A stretch of 17,544 nucleotides of DNA. It comes from Jimgerdemannia flammicorona (taxonomy: Eukaryota; Mucoromycota; Endogonomycetes; Endogonales; Endogonaceae). This document shows, piece after piece, positions 17,486 through 17,544 of the stretch (its first letter is position 1; the number at the start of each line of letters is the position of its first letter). The notes under the pieces were generated by a model. It ran no database searches. It was not told the origin of the DNA and was given only the letters and a program-made list of their open reading frames with translations. The position numbers were made by a program, and so were the translations under genes. The stretch is from positions 1 through 17,544 of the forward strand of contig RBNI01002778.1 in assembly GCA_003990745.1 (NCBI GenBank). The letters are read 5' to 3'.

Positions 17486-17544
17486 TATAAACGTTTTTTT
17501 TTTTTAGTGCATACATTTTACATGCTATTGATATCCAAATTTTC
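17486..17544. other. Window end, unassigned
   Basis: Contains a CpG in AAACG (about 17490) followed by a T run. No feature can be called in such a short stretch. If the structure at 17267-17483 is a terminal repeat, this would be the inside of that transposon. Confidence 0.3.

Noticed and set aside
17500..17544. C-terminus of a transposase on the minus strand next to the MITE-like unit
   Set aside because: The few codons available do not match a Tc1 C-terminus in any frame, and the window ends too soon.
1..17544. CRISPR array, tRNA or rRNA gene
   Set aside because: No regularly spaced repeats, cloverleaf or rRNA-like stretch was seen on either strand.

Overview
This window is a transposable-element graveyard and contains no gene that looks intact. 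It most resembles a repeat island in a fungal genome, probably a filamentous ascomycete: it holds Tad1-like LINEs, a fungal-type Ty3/Gypsy element and a Tc1-like DNA transposon. CpG is almost absent (I found only about eight by eye), and the in-frame stops sit where Gln, Trp or Arg codons are expected (CAG/CAA to TAG/TAA, TGG to TAG/TGA, CGA to TGA). That is what RIP-like or methylation-driven C-to-T mutation leaves behind. The species cannot be named from this window.

Layout, left to right: (1) 1-145, the 3' end and poly(A) tail of a LINE (copy A). (2) 175-2460, a decayed gag-like reading frame split by a 1585-bp Tc1-like transposon (552-2136) with a TA target duplication and long terminal inverted repeats. 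(3) 2613-3030, an LTR-like promoter region. (4) 3346-4678, Ty3/Gypsy RNase H and integrase, with no reverse transcriptase upstream. (5) 4679-15038, a LINE (copy B) interrupted by a second, nearly full-length LINE (copy C, 7600-13430); the right part of B resumes at 13446 and ends in an (AT)n tail. B also carries a 157-bp minus-strand LINE 3' fragment (5338-5494) with a perfect 17-bp target duplication. (6) 15039-15825, decayed possible coding sequence ending in a hexapeptide repeat. (7) 15826-17264, very AT-rich DNA with an 88-base A tract. (8) 17267-17483, a MITE-like structure whose ends resemble those of the Tc1-like transposon.

The nesting gives a relative history. The Gypsy element is older than LINE B, which ends its integrase frame. 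LINE B is older than LINE C, and older than the minus-strand fragment, which still has CpGs. The Tc1-like element entered the gag-like frame, and removing it and one TA on paper rejoins a single frame. I see no new functional system; the main interest is the readable insertion order, the mutation pattern and the architecture of the transposon ends.
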